Positions 1-9,361 of a stretch of DNA of 64,000 nucleotides are shown piece after piece (position 1 is the stretch's first letter; every line of letters begins with the position of its first letter). The notes beneath the pieces were generated by a model. It was not told the origin of the DNA. It saw nothing but the letters and a program-made list of their open reading frames with translations, and did no database searches. This DNA is from Galactobacter sp052108535. GTDB taxonomy: Bacteria; Actinomycetota; Actinomycetes; Actinomycetales; Micrococcaceae. Location: the NCBI GenBank assembly GCA_052108535.1, contig JBQDZM010000013.1:1-64000 (forward strand). Reading direction: 5' to 3'. The translations under genes and the position numbers were made by a program.

Positions 1-404
1 ACGGGAACGGGCAGGGGCTCTGCGCCCGCCACAACCTCCTCAAAGAAGCCAACCAAACCACCACGTATCCCGAACCTAGCCCCGTGTGCACGTCCGCACC
101 CGGCACCGGCACCACTGTCCACGTCGGCCAAAACAGCCAAGGCAGTCCCGGCGGCGGGGCGGTGATCACCATCCTGGGTGGCGGCATGAAGTTCACTTCA
201 CCTGCTCGGGCTTTCCCGACCGAATCACCGACGAGCGTGGCCGAGGATCACTACTGGCGCGGCTACCGCGAAGGCCGAGCAGACCAACGTCAACAACAAC
301 ACCAGCGCGAACAAGAACTCCAAACCCAAGAAAACACCCTCATCACCGTCGAAGACCGGCTCCGCCAACTCGCCGCAAAGCTCCTCGACAACGGCGCAGC
401 CTAG
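1..404 (+). CDS. HNH endonuclease (DUF222-type), C-terminal fragment
   Basis: The frame is open from the window edge to a TAG at 402-404. It starts in an NGQGLCARHNLLKEA-like stretch, which matches the end of the HNH motif in the abundant actinobacterial DUF222/HNH endonuclease family (established family pattern). After the motif come a low-complexity Gly/Thr region and a Gln/Glu-rich helical tail (DQRQQQHQREQELQTQ). The N-terminal DUF222 domain and most of the HNH site lie outside the window, so activity cannot be judged. The gene converges on lhr with about 110 bp between, in which I see nothing. These genes occur in many copies per genome and their cellular role is largely unknown. Confidence 0.75.
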   Translation, partial: GNGQGLCARHNLLKEANQTTTYPEPSPVCTSAPGTGTTVHVGQNSQGSPGGGAVITILGGGMKFTSPARAFPTESPTSVAEDHYWRGYREGRADQRQQQHQREQELQTQENTLITVEDRLRQLAAKLLDNGAA

Positions 405-513
405 GTGAGCTGATCAACCCCGCCAGCACTGCCGGACAGATACAGACACAGCCGGGCAGCCAAACTGGTAACCAAACAGTCGGCCGAGCGGGTAGGCGAC
501 CACGCAGCCTGCG

Positions 514-3500
514 TCAGACGCCCCGCCAGCGCAGCCCCGATGGCAGCGTCCCGAATCCCGCTTGCACCAGGGCCCTGGCCAACGGGGTGTCCAGGACCGG
601 CAGACCGTTAACCTTGTTCATCGACAACTTCTGCACCCGGGCGGTCCGCAGGCATCGCACCAACTCAGGTGCGGCGACCGCGAGCACGCTGTCGGACGAA
701 TCGAAACACAGCACCGTCTTGCCGCCCCGTTCCACATAAAGCACCAACGCACCATCCACCAGCACCACGATCGCGCCGGCTTTGCGGCCAGGGCGATGAC
801 CGGTAGCAGCGGTAGCAGCGCCGCTGGGCACCGGAAGCACAGGCCAGGCAAGCGCAGCACCATACGGATTCGCCGGATCACAAGCGGCCAACGCCACCGC
901 ACGAGGCGCCGCGGCACGAACCTCATCCTCACGTGAATGGCTCCGCAGACGATCAACCGTGGCCGGCATCGAGAACTGCGCCGCACCCAGACGTTCAACG
1001 AAGTAGCCGCGCTGCGCGAGACCAGAATCCTCCATCCGGGAGAGCACCTTGTACAGCATCCCGAAACCGCCAGGAATCTCCTCAGCCTCCACACTGCCCT
1101 TCGTCAGCACCCCGTATCGGTCCAACAAGACCTCGGCGGCAGCGTGAGCACGAACGGTCGCGTCCGCCTCAATCGAAGGCAACATCGACCAACGCCCCTG
1201 AGCCGCCGGCGCAGCGATCGCCGCCCGGCCCGTTCGTCGACGATCGATGCCCGACGTTGCGTGCCCGACGTCCGCGCCGGACTCCCCGCGGCCACCGGAC
1301 TCCCCGGGCTCGCCTGCGCCCCCGAGGCGAAGCCCGGTTGAGGCGCCGCGCGATCGGAGCCCACGCACATGCCCGAAGCGTGCGCTGCGGGCCCGCGGTT
1401 CAGGCCTGCGATGATGCGCCCCACCACGCGACGACGATGTCGAGGAGGACGAACCACCCGCACCGGCCAGCAACCCGCGCACGGGCGCGAACGTGTCGTT
1501 GGTGACGTACCCAGCCCACACCAAGTCCCACAGCGCGGCAGCGAGATCGGTCTCGGTGACGTGAGGAGCACCGGACTCGGCGCCAGCCGCATTCAACAGT
1601 GCACCCAATTGACCAAGGAACCAGCCCCCGCCTCCAGCGAGCGCATCCAACACTCGGCGGTGAAGATCCCCGGGTTCGAAGTTCTCCGCCCGACGCAGGG
1701 TCAACGGCGCGGAATCGGCCAGGTGCAACGCGATCCAACCGTCATTCCCCGCCAATGAACCGGCTCCGGAGAAGAGCACCTCACCGGAGGCCAATAACTC
1801 GTCCAACCAGCCCTGCTGATAGCCACGAACCCGCGAGGGCAGCACAAATCCCTCCCATGCCGAGGCCGGAATGGGTACGCCGGAAAGCTGCTCCACCACG
1901 AGCGCGACGCCGTCCACGCCCTGAAGCTGCTGGGGGATGTATTGCCAGTCGGGCATGAAGCGGGCCAGAGCATCGGACTCGACCGGCTCCACCTCGGCCC
2001 GAAGTGCGGCCAGGGACCGGGCACGGATGCGGCGCAGGATGGTGGTCTCGCACCACTCCGTCTCCCCGGCCGAAACCGGTCGGTACTCGCCTGCGGTGAC
2101 ACGCTTGTCGTCGGCCAATCTCAGCAACGTCTGCGTGACGACGGCCGGCGCCAACCCCAGCCGGGCAGCCGCCTCGGACGCGGTGAACGGCCCATGCGTG
2201 CGGGCATACCGCCCCACGAGGTCCCCCAAGGGATCCGGGACGGGCTCCACGAATGCGACCGGCACGCCCATGGGGAGCGCGACGCCCAACGCATCGCGCA
2301 GCCGGGAGGCATCCTCGACGGCGGCGAAGACCGGGCGTCCGTCGATCTGGACGCTGAGGGCACGCCGGGCCGTGACCAGCTCGGTGGCCCAGGCGGCCGC
2401 CTGCTCGGCCGACGCAGCGTCGGGCAGATCCGTGCTTCCTTCAGCGGCTTCGCCTTGAAGGCGCGCCGCGAGTTCGGTGGCGGACAGGGGGCCTAACAGC
2501 CGTAACAGGTCAGCGACACCCTCGAAGCCCTTGAGTCGCCGGTCCGGCGTCAGCCGCTGGGCCTGCGCCTCGACCTGTGCAACGGACTCGGCATCCAACA
2601 ACTCCCGCAGCTCGTCCTGACCAAGCAACGCCGACAATAACGTGGGATCGAGCGACAACGCAGCAGCTCGACGCTCCGCCAACGGCGAGTCACCCTCGTA
2701 GAGGAATTGGGCCACATAGCCGAAGAGCAGGGATTGGGCGAACGGACTGGGTGCGGAGGTATCTACTTCGACCGCGCGGATCTTCCGGGCTCCGAGATCC
2801 GAGGCCACCTGATGTAGCGCGGGCAGGTCATAGACGTCTTGCAGGCACTCACGCACGCTTTCCAGGATGATCGGGAACTGCGGGTACTTCGCGGCCACAG
2901 CCAGCAGTTGGGAAGCCCGCTGCCGCTGCTGCCACAGGGGTGTGCGCTTGCCCGGGTCCCTGCGCGGTACCAACAGGGCCCGCGCGGCACATTCGCGGAA
3001 GCGCGCGGCGAACAGTGCGGAGGCACCGACCTCCTCCGTGACGATGGAACGCAACTCATCAGCATCGAACAGGAAGAGCTCCATGCCGGGCGGCTCGGCA
3101 TCTGCCATGGGAACCCGCAGCACGATCCCGTCGTCGGCGGCCATGGCGGAGCCGTCCAGCCCAAAGCGCTCATGTAAGCGTGCGCCGACGGCCAGCGCCC
3201 ACGGGGCATGTACTGGCATGCCGAACGGGGAATGCAAGATCACCCGCCAGTCACCCAGTTCGTCCTGGAAACGTTCCAACACCAGAGTGGTGTCCGACGG
3301 AACGGTGGTGGTCGCCTCCGTCATATCCCGCAGGTAGGCCAGAAGGTTGTCCTGCGCCCACTCGTCGAGCCCAATCTCGCCCAGCCGAAACCGTGCTTCC
3401 GCCTCGGGAGCCTGCGCCAGTTCGCGTTGGAAACGACCCTGCGCCACACCCAGTTCGTAAGGCCGCCCCAGGCCGTCGCCGTGCCAGAACGGCAGCTTGC

Positions 3501-5505
3501 CTGGCTGACCAAAGGCAGGCGAGACCAGCACCCGATCATGGGTGATGTCCTCGATCCGCCAACTCGTGGCCCCGAGCGCAAACACATCTCCGACGCGGGA
3601 CTCGTAGACCATCTCCTCGTCGAGTTCTCCCACGCGGCGCCCACCCTTGGCCGCGGCTCCTGGGCTATCGCTGCTCTCCTCCGAACCGACCAGGAACACA
3701 CCGAAGAGCCCCCGATCCGGGATGGTGCCGCCGGAGGTGACGGCCAGGCGCTGTGCACCGGGACGTCCCTCGATGGTGCCGCCATCGCGGTCCCAGAGGA
3801 TGCGCGGACGCAGTTCTGCGAACTCATCCGACGGGTACTTGCCGGAGAGCAGGTCCAGGGTGGCCTCGAACGCGGCCCTAGGTAGGGAAGCGAATGGGGC
3901 GGACCCACGGACCAGGTCAAAGAATTCCTCGACGTCCACCGGACCCAAGGCACTAGCGGCCACGGTCTGCTGGGCCAAGACGTCCAAGGGGTTCGTGGGG
4001 ATGTGCAGGGCCTCGATCCGGCCAGCCAACATCCGCTCCACGGTCACGGCGGAGGACACCAGATCGCCGCGATGCTTGGGGAAGAACACACCGTGGCTGG
4101 GCGCCCCGACTTGGTGGCCGGCCCGGCCCACTCGCTGCAGCCCGGAGGAAACGGATCCCGGAGCCTCCACCTGGATCACCAGGTCCACGAGTCCCATGTC
4201 GATGCCGAGTTCCAGCGAACTCGTCGCCACGACGCAGCGCAGCCGTCCGGCCTTCAGGTCGTCCTCGATCTCGGCTCGCCGTTCCTTGGACACCGATCCG
4301 TGGTGGGAACGCGCCAGCACATCGGGCGCTCCGGCGCTCTGCCCGGCCTGCGCCATCATGTCCGCGGGGGTGCGCTTGGTTTGGGCTAGGCCCGACGTCG
4401 TGAAGTCGGTGCCGCCGCCGGCGGCACCTGGCCACGCGTCGTCGGCAGCCTGCCACGCGTCGTCGGGCAGGGGAGCGTCAGAGAACCCGGATTGGCGCCC
4501 GGCATGAATCTCGTTGAGCCGGCCCGTGAGGCGTTCGGCCAGGCGGCGGGAGTTGGCGAAGACGATCGTGGAGTTGTTGGCCTCGATGAGGTCCACGATC
4601 TGTTCCTCGATGTGCGGCCAGATGCTCGCACCCGCCTCGGGGGAGGAGGCGGGACCCAGGTCGTGGGCGGAGGAGGCGGACGGAAGGTCGGCCAGGTCGG
4701 AGACCGGGACGGTGATGCTCAGGTCCCATTTCTTTGCGGATTCGGGGGCCACAATGGCGACGGGGCGGGAGCCGCCCAGGAACCGTGCGACCTCCTGCCG
4801 CGGTTCGACGGTGGCGGAGAGGCCAATCCGCTGCGCAGGCTGCTTCAGCAGAGCGTCGAGGCGCTCCAGGCTCAACGCCAGGTGCGCACCACGCTTGGTG
4901 CCAGCCACGGCATGGACCTCATCCACGATCACCGTGTCCACATGAGCCAGGGTCTCCCGGGCCTTGGATGTGAGCATCAGGTAGAGGGATTCCGGAGTGG
5001 TGATGAGGACGTCCGGGGGATGGGTCGCGAGCTTGCGGCGGGTCGCCGGGTCGGTGTCCCCGCTGCGGATGCCCACGCTCACGTCTGGGGCGGTGACGCC
5101 CAGGCGTCTGGCCGTCTGGGTGATCCCGATCAAGGGCGAACGGAGGTTGCGTTCCACGTCCACCCCCAGTGCCTTCAGTGGGGAGATGTAGAGGACTCGG
5201 GTGCCCTGGCGCTTGTGCTTGGCTGCGGCGCGATCCGCCTTGGCGGAGAGCGAGTCGTCAGGGATGGGCAGGGTGTCCTGATGCTGTTCCGCGGTGCGGA
5301 TGAACGAGTCCAGCGCCCAGAGGAAGGCCGAGAGGGTCTTACCCGATCCGGTGGGCGCGATGACTAAGGCGTGGTGGCCCTGCGAGATCGCGTCCCAGGC
5401 GCCCACCTGGGCGGACGTGGGCGCGGGAAAGGCGCCCTGGAACCATTCCCGGGTGGCGGGGGTGAACTTGTCCAGGATGCTAGTGGCGGCGGGATGTTGG
5501 ACCAT
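514..5505 (-). CDS. lhr: Lhr-type ATP-dependent DNA helicase
   Basis: Superfamily 2 helicase of 1663 residues, full length for actinobacterial Lhr, a 3'-5' DNA (and RNA:DNA) translocase linked to DNA repair. Visible in order: a Q-motif-like start, Walker A APTGSGKT near residue 50, the DEVH box in VIVDEVHAVAG near 195, motif VI QRVGRAGHQ near 460, the Lhr core and winged-helix region, and the large C-terminal region. A roughly 90-residue Arg/Gly/Ser-rich linker near residues 1330-1420 precedes the conserved GRWSMLP segment. The linker is low complexity and variable, and at 1248-1270 carries the TGCCCGACG word repeated elsewhere in the window. Another variable segment (4431-4470) contains a 21-bp tandem duplication encoding repeated DDAW. 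The ATG start leaves only a short N-terminus before the helicase core. Confidence 0.95.
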   Translation of the reverse strand: MVQHPAATSILDKFTPATREWFQGAFPAPTSAQVGAWDAISQGHHALVIAPTGSGKTLSAFLWALDSFIRTAEQHQDTLPIPDDSLSAKADRAAAKHKRQGTRVLYISPLKALGVDVERNLRSPLIGITQTARRLGVTAPDVSVGIRSGDTDPATRRKLATHPPDVLITTPESLYLMLTSKARETLAHVDTVIVDEVHAVAGTKRGAHLALSLERLDALLKQPAQRIGLSATVEPRQEVARFLGGSRPVAIVAPESAKKWDLSITVPVSDLADLPSASSAHDLGPASSPEAGASIWPHIEEQIVDLIEANNSTIVFANSRRLAERLTGRLNEIHAGRQSGFSDAPLPDDAWQAADDAWPGAAGGGTDFTTSGLAQTKRTPADMMAQAGQSAGAPDVLARSHHGSVSKERRAEIEDDLKAGRLRCVVATSSLELGIDMGLVDLVIQVEAPGSVSSGLQRVGRAGHQVGAPSHGVFFPKHRGDLVSSAVTVERMLAGRIEALHIPTNPLDVLAQQTVAASALGPVDVEEFFDLVRGSAPFASLPRAAFEATLDLLSGKYPSDEFAELRPRILWDRDGGTIEGRPGAQRLAVTSGGTIPDRGLFGVFLVGSEESSDSPGAAAKGGRRVGELDEEMVYESRVGDVFALGATSWRIEDITHDRVLVSPAFGQPGKLPFWHGDGLGRPYELGVAQGRFQRELAQAPEAEARFRLGEIGLDEWAQDNLLAYLRDMTEATTTVPSDTTLVLERFQDELGDWRVILHSPFGMPVHAPWALAVGARLHERFGLDGSAMAADDGIVLRVPMADAEPPGMELFLFDADELRSIVTEEVGASALFAARFRECAARALLVPRRDPGKRTPLWQQRQRASQLLAVAAKYPQFPIILESVRECLQDVYDLPALHQVASDLGARKIRAVEVDTSAPSPFAQSLLFGYVAQFLYEGDSPLAERRAAALSLDPTLLSALLGQDELRELLDAESVAQVEAQAQRLTPDRRLKGFEGVADLLRLLGPLSATELAARLQGEAAEGSTDLPDAASAEQAAAWATELVTARRALSVQIDGRPVFAAVEDASRLRDALGVALPMGVPVAFVEPVPDPLGDLVGRYARTHGPFTASEAAARLGLAPAVVTQTLLRLADDKRVTAGEYRPVSAGETEWCETTILRRIRARSLAALRAEVEPVESDALARFMPDWQYIPQQLQGVDGVALVVEQLSGVPIPASAWEGFVLPSRVRGYQQGWLDELLASGEVLFSGAGSLAGNDGWIALHLADSAPLTLRRAENFEPGDLHRRVLDALAGGGGWFLGQLGALLNAAGAESGAPHVTETDLAAALWDLVWAGYVTNDTFAPVRGLLAGAGGSSSSTSSSRGGAHHRRPEPRARSARFGHVRGLRSRGASTGLRLGGAGEPGESGGRGESGADVGHATSGIDRRRTGRAAIAAPAAQGRWSMLPSIEADATVRAHAAAEVLLDRYGVLTKGSVEAEEIPGGFGMLYKVLSRMEDSGLAQRGYFVERLGAAQFSMPATVDRLRSHSREDEVRAAAPRAVALAACDPANPYGAALAWPVLPVPSGAATAATGHRPGRKAGAIVVLVDGALVLYVERGGKTVLCFDSSDSVLAVAAPELVRCLRTARVQKLSMNKVNGLPVLDTPLARALVQAGFGTLPSGLRWRGV

Positions 5506-5559
5506 GACGTCTCAAGGGTACGCAGGGACCCCGACCGGATGCCTGCAGCAGCAACACAA

Positions 5560-5607
5560 GCGTGGCCCGGCCTCATCCGCAGACAACACAGAGAGACCGG
5601 GCCACGC
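5560..5607 (-). terminator. Putative terminator after gnd
   Basis: An 11-bp perfect inverted repeat (GCGTGGCCCGG / CCGGGCCACGC) with a 26-nt loop lies between the end of gnd and the start of lhr. No clear T-run follows on the minus strand, so this may be a weak or factor-dependent terminator. Confidence 0.45.
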
Positions 5608-5629
5608 CGGAATCAGGAGAATCGAGCGA

Positions 5630-7081
5630 TCAGTGCCAGGACGGCGTCTGATCCACCTCTTCGCGCTTGCCGGACCACGTGGTGTGGAAGGTGCCCTCGC
5701 GGTCGATGCGCTTGTAGGTGTGGGCTCCGAAGAAGTCGCGCTGACCCTGGACCAGGGCGGCGGGCAGGCGCTCGGAGCGCAGGCCATCGTAGTAGGACAG
5801 GGAGGAGGAGAACGCGGGTGCCGGGATGCCGTTCTGCGTCGCGGCGACGACCACACGACGCCACGCGTCCTGCGCGGATTCGAGGTGCGCACGGAAGTAG
5901 GGGGCCAACAGCAGGGCGGGCAGATCCGGGTCGGCCTCGTACTCGTCGGTGATGGTGTTCAGGAACTGTGCGCGGATGATGCAGCCTGCACGCCAGATCT
6001 TGGCGATCTCACCCTTGTCGATGTCCCAGTCGTACTTGTCTGCGCCGGCCACGATCTCGTCGAAGCCCTGCGAGTACGCCACGATCTTGGACGCGAAGAG
6101 TGCCTTGCGCACGTCCTCGATGAACCCGTCCACGTCTGACACGCGCTGGGGCTTGGGGCCATCAAGGCCGATCGAGGCCGCACGCTGCTCCGAAGCGGAG
6201 GACAGGGAACGGGCAAAGGTGGCCTCGGCGATGCCGGTGACCGGCACGCCCAGATCCAGGGCGTTCTGCACGGTCCAGGCGCCGGTGCCCTTGGCGCCTG
6301 CGGCATCCAGGATCACGTCAACCAGCGGCTTGCCGGTCTTTGCGTCCACCTGGCGCAGCACCTCTGCGGTGATCTCGATCAGGTAGGAGGAGAGCTCACC
6401 CTCGTTCCACGTGGTGAAAATGTCCGCGATCTGGGCGGGGGTCTTGCCGGTGCCGCGGCGGATCAGGTCGTAGGCCTCGGCGATGAGCTGCATGTCGGCG
6501 TACTCGATGCCGTTGTGCACCATCTTCACGAAGTGGCCGGCACCGTCGGTGCCCACGTGGGTCACGCAGGGGGTGCCGTCGTCGGCCCGTGCCGCGATGG
6601 ACTCAAGGATGGGGCCGAGGGTGGTGTAGGACTCCGCGGAGCCGCCGGGCATGATGGAGGGTCCGTTAAGGGCGCCCTCTTCGCCGCCGGAGATGCCGGT
6701 GCCGACAAAGTGCACTCCGGTGTCACGGATGCGGGCCTCGCGGGCGATGGTGTCCTGGAAGTTGGCGTTGCCGCCGTCCACGATGATGTCGCCGGATTCG
6801 AAGACGCGCAGCAACTCGTCGATGACGGCGTCCGTTCCCTTACCGGCCTGCACCATGATGATCGCGGTGCGCGGGGTGGACAGGGAGGCGGCGAACTCCT
6901 CGTAGGAGAAGGCGGGGATGAACCCTGCCTCTGGGTGGGAGGTCACGAGGTCGTCGGTACGGGTCCTGGAACGGTTGAACACCGCCACCGTGTTGCCCTT
7001 GCGGGAGGCCAGGTTCCGGGCCAGGTTGGAGCCCATCACCGCCAGTCCCACGACGCCGATGTTCGCCTGTGCGTCAGCCAT
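5630..7081 (-). CDS. gnd: 6-phosphogluconate dehydrogenase, decarboxylating
   Basis: Cytosolic pentose-phosphate enzyme converting 6-phosphogluconate to ribulose-5-phosphate and CO2 with NAD(P)+. At 483 residues it matches the long homodimeric form. Seen: N-terminal Rossmann motif GLAVMGSNLARNLA, the GISGGEEGALNGPSIMPGG substrate loop near residue 130, the catalytic HFVKMVHNGIEY segment near 185, and an all-helical C-terminus with KGTGAWT and a conserved end. The ATG at 7081 has AAGGAAG about 10 nt upstream on the minus strand. It is followed by lhr with a putative terminator between, so the two are probably separate transcripts. Function is secure; cofactor preference is not determined here. 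Confidence 0.97.
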   Translation of the reverse strand: MADAQANIGVVGLAVMGSNLARNLASRKGNTVAVFNRSRTRTDDLVTSHPEAGFIPAFSYEEFAASLSTPRTAIIMVQAGKGTDAVIDELLRVFESGDIIVDGGNANFQDTIAREARIRDTGVHFVGTGISGGEEGALNGPSIMPGGSAESYTTLGPILESIAARADDGTPCVTHVGTDGAGHFVKMVHNGIEYADMQLIAEAYDLIRRGTGKTPAQIADIFTTWNEGELSSYLIEITAEVLRQVDAKTGKPLVDVILDAAGAKGTGAWTVQNALDLGVPVTGIAEATFARSLSSASEQRAASIGLDGPKPQRVSDVDGFIEDVRKALFASKIVAYSQGFDEIVAGADKYDWDIDKGEIAKIWRAGCIIRAQFLNTITDEYEADPDLPALLLAPYFRAHLESAQDAWRRVVVAATQNGIPAPAFSSSLSYYDGLRSERLPAALVQGQRDFFGAHTYKRIDREGTFHTTWSGKREEVDQTPSWH

Positions 7082-7207
7082 CTGTTCTTCTTCCTTGGGT
7101 GGTCGTTAGGTCTCGAGTGGCTCTCGAGCGCAAGTCTCCAGCGGCCGGAACCCGGTCACCGGTCTCCAGCGTAGTGCCGAGTGGCCTTACGTGGCAGATA
7201 TGTCTTC

Positions 7208-7675
7208 TCACACGTGGTGGTACGAGCCCCCGGCAGCGATCTCCTGAGCGCGATAGACCTGCTCCACGAGCATGAGCCGCACCAGTTGGTGGGGGAAGAC
7301 CAGGTCGGAGAGGGACCAGATGAGATTCGCGCGCTGGTGCACGGAGGTGTCCACGCCGTAGGCCCCGCCGATGACCACGGTGACGTGGGCGCCGCGGTCC
7401 AGTTGGCCCCGGAGGTTCTTGGCCAGGCCGGGGGAGGAGAGCATCTTGCCGCGCTCGTCCAGCAGGACCACGTATTCGGAATCCTTGATCTTGGCGAGGA
7501 GCCGTCCGGACTCCTCGGTCCGGGCCGCGTCCTCCTGGCGGGAGGAGTGGGGAATCAGTTGGAAGCTGAGGTCCCAGGGCTTCTTGAGGCGCTTGGAGTA
7601 GCGCTCGATCCCCTCGGATACCCAAGTTTCGTGCTTCTTGCCGACGGCCAGGACGCGGATGCTCACGGCATCCAT
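7208..7675 (-). CDS. rlmH: 23S rRNA (pseudouridine-1915 N3)-methyltransferase RlmH
   Basis: SPOUT-family methyltransferase of 155 residues, the usual RlmH length; it methylates pseudouridine 1915 in helix 69 of 23S rRNA using S-adenosylmethionine. Seen: the SIRVLAVGKKHE start, a central LLDERGK segment, the glycine-rich knot VVIGGAYGVD, and the invariant C-terminal end with YRAQEIAAGGSYHHV. The start used is MDAVSIRV; a start a few codons downstream is possible because family members commonly begin at the SIRV segment. It lies between gnd and the FMN reductase, all minus strand, and is separated from the reductase by a strong hairpin. Confidence 0.96.
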   Translation of the reverse strand: MDAVSIRVLAVGKKHETWVSEGIERYSKRLKKPWDLSFQLIPHSSRQEDAARTEESGRLLAKIKDSEYVVLLDERGKMLSSPGLAKNLRGQLDRGAHVTVVIGGAYGVDTSVHQRANLIWSLSDLVFPHQLVRLMLVEQVYRAQEIAAGGSYHHV

Positions 7676-7692
7676 TCTCGCATCCGACGCGC

Positions 7693-7725
7693 GTCAGGCC
7701 GCGCCCTGGTGGGGCGCGGCCTGAC
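7693..7725 (-). terminator. Terminator hairpin after the FMN reductase
   Basis: Perfect 14-bp stem (GTCAGGCCGCGCCC with its complement) and a 5-nt loop, located just past the reductase stop on the minus strand and before rlmH. There is no T-run, but stem strength and position fit a transcription end. Confidence 0.6.
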
Positions 7726-7763
7726 TGTGCTTGTGCCCGACGACGGGTGGTCGGGTCAGTGGG

Positions 7764-8312
7764 TCACTTGCCCCAGCGCTCGGTGACGGAGATGAGGGAG
7801 TTCAGGGTGGCCTCGATCTCTCCGGCGCGGCGCTCCAGCGGAGTCACGCCCTCGGGTCCAAAGTCGGTGAACAGGCCGAGGGAGACGGTGGCGCGGATGT
7901 CGATGAGATCGAAGTTGGCCACGATCTGGCGCCACTGTTCCACGGCGCGGACGCCGCCGTCTGCCCCGTAGGACACGAAGGCGATGACCTTGGAACGCCA
8001 TTCGTTGGACAGGAAGTCCGTGGCGTTCTTCAGGGCGCCGGGGACGCCGTGGTTGTACTCGGGGGTGACGAGCACGTAGGCGTCGAACTCGGCGATCTTG
8101 GCGCTCCAGGCGCGTGCCGCCTCCGTGGTGTGCTCCTTGAGCATTCCCGGTGGGACGTCCTCGTAGGCGGGGAGATCGAAGTCGGCCAGGGCGACGACCT
8201 CGAAGGTCACGTCGTCGCGGCCCAATTTTGCGGCGGCTTCCTCCACCCAGCGGGTGACGTGTGCTGAGTTGCGGCCCTGGCGTACGGAGCCGGAGATGAT
8301 GGCGACCTTCAT
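7764..8312 (-). CDS. NADPH-dependent FMN reductase family protein
   Basis: Flavodoxin-like fold enzyme of 182 residues. Seen: N-terminal KVAIISGSVRQGRNS, the phosphate-binding start typical of the NADPH_FMN_red family, then a YVLVTPEYNHGVPGALKNATDFL segment near residue 80, the family signature around the flavin. Such enzymes reduce free flavins, quinones or azo compounds with NAD(P)H. I moved the start to the ATG at 8310-8312 because GGAAGGGG lies just upstream and family alignments begin there; a longer frame reaches 8357. An 11-bp odd palindrome (ACCTTGAAGGT, 8363-8373) sits upstream and could be an operator. The physiological substrate is unknown. Confidence 0.88.
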   Translation of the reverse strand: MKVAIISGSVRQGRNSAHVTRWVEEAAAKLGRDDVTFEVVALADFDLPAYEDVPPGMLKEHTTEAARAWSAKIAEFDAYVLVTPEYNHGVPGALKNATDFLSNEWRSKVIAFVSYGADGGVRAVEQWRQIVANFDLIDIRATVSLGLFTDFGPEGVTPLERRAGEIEATLNSLISVTERWGK

Positions 8313-8400
8313 GGTGTGCCCCTTCCGAGAAACAAGAAGTAGTTGATGTGTCACCAACCTACACCTTGAAGGTTCATGTTGTTTGCTCGGGTGACGCCAA

Positions 8401-9330
8401 TCACGTCACTGGTGTGGAACCCCTCGCGGAGCGCAGGTCATCCACCTTGACCAGGACGATCCCGAGAACCATGATCAGCCCGCCGAGCAATTGCCACCCC
8501 GAGAGTGCCTCTCCCAGCATCAGCCACGCCATGACGGTCGCGAACGGGATCTCCAGGAGATTGGTGAAGGAGCCCAGCGTGGGACCAAGGTGGCGCAGGC
8601 CGATGAGTCCGAACCAGTACGCGCCCGCGGTGATGAGGATCAGCGCCACGGCCGGAACCAGCCAGGAAACCCTGAACCCCGCGAAATCTGCCGCAGCGAA
8701 TTCGAACCTGGCCGGCGTGATGCCGGTGGCCACGGTGATGAGGGCGACGATGGCGCCCACCGCCATCCCCAGACCAGTGAACGCCAAGGGCGGCAGCCGG
8801 ATGGATTGGCTTGAGGAGAGAACAAAATACCCGGCCATGCAGGCCGCGGCGGCCAGGGCCAGCGCCACGCCGAGCCAGTTCAGTTGTGACCCGCGCAGGT
8901 CCAACACCAACACCACGCCGAGCACGCACACCAGGATGCCCACGCAGATGATCGCACCGGGGAACCGCCCGGTCCTGATCCACAGCCAGAGCACGATCAG
9001 GATGGGGGCGCCCATCATCTCGATCAGGATGCCCACCGCCACCGTGACATGTTCAAGGGAGAGGAAGAAGAAGATCTGGACTCCGGCCATGGCCACGATG
9101 CCGTAGACCACCACGGACACCCAATGCTTGCGCAGCTGCCCCCACTTTCCCCGCAGGGACACGAGCGTGGGTAACGCCAGCAGCACGGTGGCCCCGGTGA
9201 GGCGCAACAAGGCAACGGACCCGGGGGTCCAACCGATCTCGTAGAGCACCTTCGCCAAGGGCCCTGAGGAGGCGAAGAACAGCGCGGAGAGCAGCAGGCT
9301 GCTCAGCCCGAACAATGCGGCGTGACGCAC
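8401..9330 (-). CDS. EamA/DMT-family transporter
   Basis: Integral membrane protein of 309 residues with about ten hydrophobic segments arranged as two EamA repeats, typical of drug/metabolite transporters that export amino acids or other metabolites. The N-terminus (LFGLSSLLLSALFFASSGPLAKVLYEIGWTPGSVALLRL) and the second repeat ending in LMLGEALSGWQLLGGLIMVLGIVLV fit the family. It is the last gene of the minus-strand run starting near 16.5 kb, 31 bp after the S12 hydrolase, so export of an amino acid or peptide product of that pathway is a reasonable inference. No substrate can be read from sequence. Confidence 0.85.
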   Translation of the reverse strand: MRHAALFGLSSLLLSALFFASSGPLAKVLYEIGWTPGSVALLRLTGATVLLALPTLVSLRGKWGQLRKHWVSVVVYGIVAMAGVQIFFFLSLEHVTVAVGILIEMMGAPILIVLWLWIRTGRFPGAIICVGILVCVLGVVLVLDLRGSQLNWLGVALALAAAACMAGYFVLSSSQSIRLPPLAFTGLGMAVGAIVALITVATGITPARFEFAAADFAGFRVSWLVPAVALILITAGAYWFGLIGLRHLGPTLGSFTNLLEIPFATVMAWLMLGEALSGWQLLGGLIMVLGIVLVKVDDLRSARGSTPVT

Positions 9331-9361
9331 GGGACGGCTCCGTTTCGGGGGTCGGTCAGGA